Part shown: piece after piece, positions 7,142 through 7,662 of the stretch
How the letters are laid out: each line of letters begins with the position of its first letter
How positions within the stretch are numbered: the stretch's first letter is position 1
Assembly (NCBI GenBank): GCA_003132905.1
Contig: PKZC01000407.1
Span: 3,609-11,270, forward strand
DNA length: 7,662 nucleotides
Reading direction: 5' to 3'
Source: Bryobacterales bacterium
GTDB lineage: Bacteria > Acidobacteriota > Terriglobia > Bryobacterales > Bryobacteraceae
Made by a program: the position numbers and the translations under genes
Notes under the pieces: generated by a model
The model's input: only the letters and a program-made list of their open reading frames with translations
Database searches by the model: none
What the model was told of the DNA's origin: nothing

Positions 7142-7662
7142 CTACGGCTGTAACTTCTCCACGATGGAGGGGAAGCGGAATATGGTGACCGCTACGATGG
7201 TTCCAATCGTCCCACTCAAGATGGATGTGTACCACAATGCTTCACGCTTCGACAGGATTGCCAAGGACGCCAGGACGATGGAAAACTCGAGAAATACTTC
7301 GCCGACGTGGAATCCGAGCGCCTGCTGGCCGCGCAGATGGCTCTCCTGCTCCAGACCCTGCGCTTCTTTCTGAATGTCTTCGTCGTCCTTCTTATACTTC
7401 TCGGAATTCTTTTGGTACTGCGAGCTCTGGTCGCTCAGCTTCATCCCGGCGAACAGGTCGCGCGCGACTTCGGATTGATACCTGCGAATGGATTTGGCCT
7501 GGTAATACGACCACTGATCGGAAGCCTTTTGCTGTTCCTTCAGTTCTTCGGCAATCATGATCTGGCCGGCCACGGAGATGACGGCTAAGAACGCGGCCAG
7601 GATCGCCATAGTGGCGGCCACCTTTTTGTCGAAGGGTTCCTTGGCGTGTTCGGTATGTTCCT
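7142..7662 (-). CDS. DUF4337-type membrane protein, 5' end cut by window
   Basis: This is a membrane protein of the DUF4337 type with no known function. A GTG at 7621 could serve as a start, but the frame stays open upstream to the window edge and adds EHTEHAKEPFDKK, a charged, His/Glu-rich lead-in that suits the family's usual N-terminus. I therefore treat the visible 172 residues as incomplete at the N-terminus. A hydrophobic segment at about visible residues 14-34 is followed by QWSYYQAKSIRRYQSEVARDL. Next comes a long polar, probably coiled-coil region rich in Gln, Lys and Glu (about 70-110), then two hydrophobic segments at about 119-137 and 143-160. The stop is TAG at 7144-7142. It is not obviously linked to the HAD operon 142 bases downstream. 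Membership rests on pattern recall of QWSYYQAKSIR and needs a profile search. Confidence 0.75.
   Translation of the reverse strand, partial: EHTEHAKEPFDKKVAATMAILAAFLAVISVAGQIMIAEELKEQQKASDQWSYYQAKSIRRYQSEVARDLFAGMKLSDQSSQYQKNSEKYKKDDEDIQKEAQGLEQESHLRGQQALGFHVGEVFLEFSIVLASLAILSKREALWYTSILSGTIGTIVAVTIFRFPSIVEKLQP

Overview
The window reads as ordinary chromosomal DNA from a GC-rich bacterium, with densely packed full-length genes. The gene families and the DUF4337-type protein would fit Acidobacteriota, but that assignment is an impression from protein style and not proven here. I see no insertion sequence, phage gene, CRISPR array, rRNA or intact tRNA. Seven genes have recognisable families, and an eighth, cut by the right edge, belongs to a family of unknown function.

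Left block, plus strand (about 1-3770): a TldD-type metalloprotease subunit overlaps its partner PmbA/TldE by 11 bases. Only 27 bases later comes a cation diffusion facilitator (zinc-type efflux transporter) that must start at TTG and has His-rich ends. The three are probably co-transcribed. TldD and TldE should form one protease in which TldD carries the HExxxH metal site and TldE does not.

Right block, minus strand (6999 down to 3724): a four-gene operon runs HAD-family phosphatase, PfkB/HldA-like sugar kinase, ROK-family sugar kinase, ThiE. Every junction is a stop/start overlap (TGATG, ATGA, ATGA), so translation is probably coupled throughout. The first three look like a phosphosugar-processing set with unknown substrate; ThiE, thiamine phosphate synthase, is the unexpected partner. 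The ThiE end overlaps the end of the transporter gene by 47 bases on the opposite strand, so the two blocks converge with no intergenic space.

Far right: a 142-base gap (7000-7141) with a possible weak promoter for the HAD operon, then a minus-strand DUF4337-type membrane protein whose start lies beyond the window. The best leads are the kinase/phosphatase/ThiE operon and the convergent overlap. I found no clear sign of a wholly new defence or mobile system.
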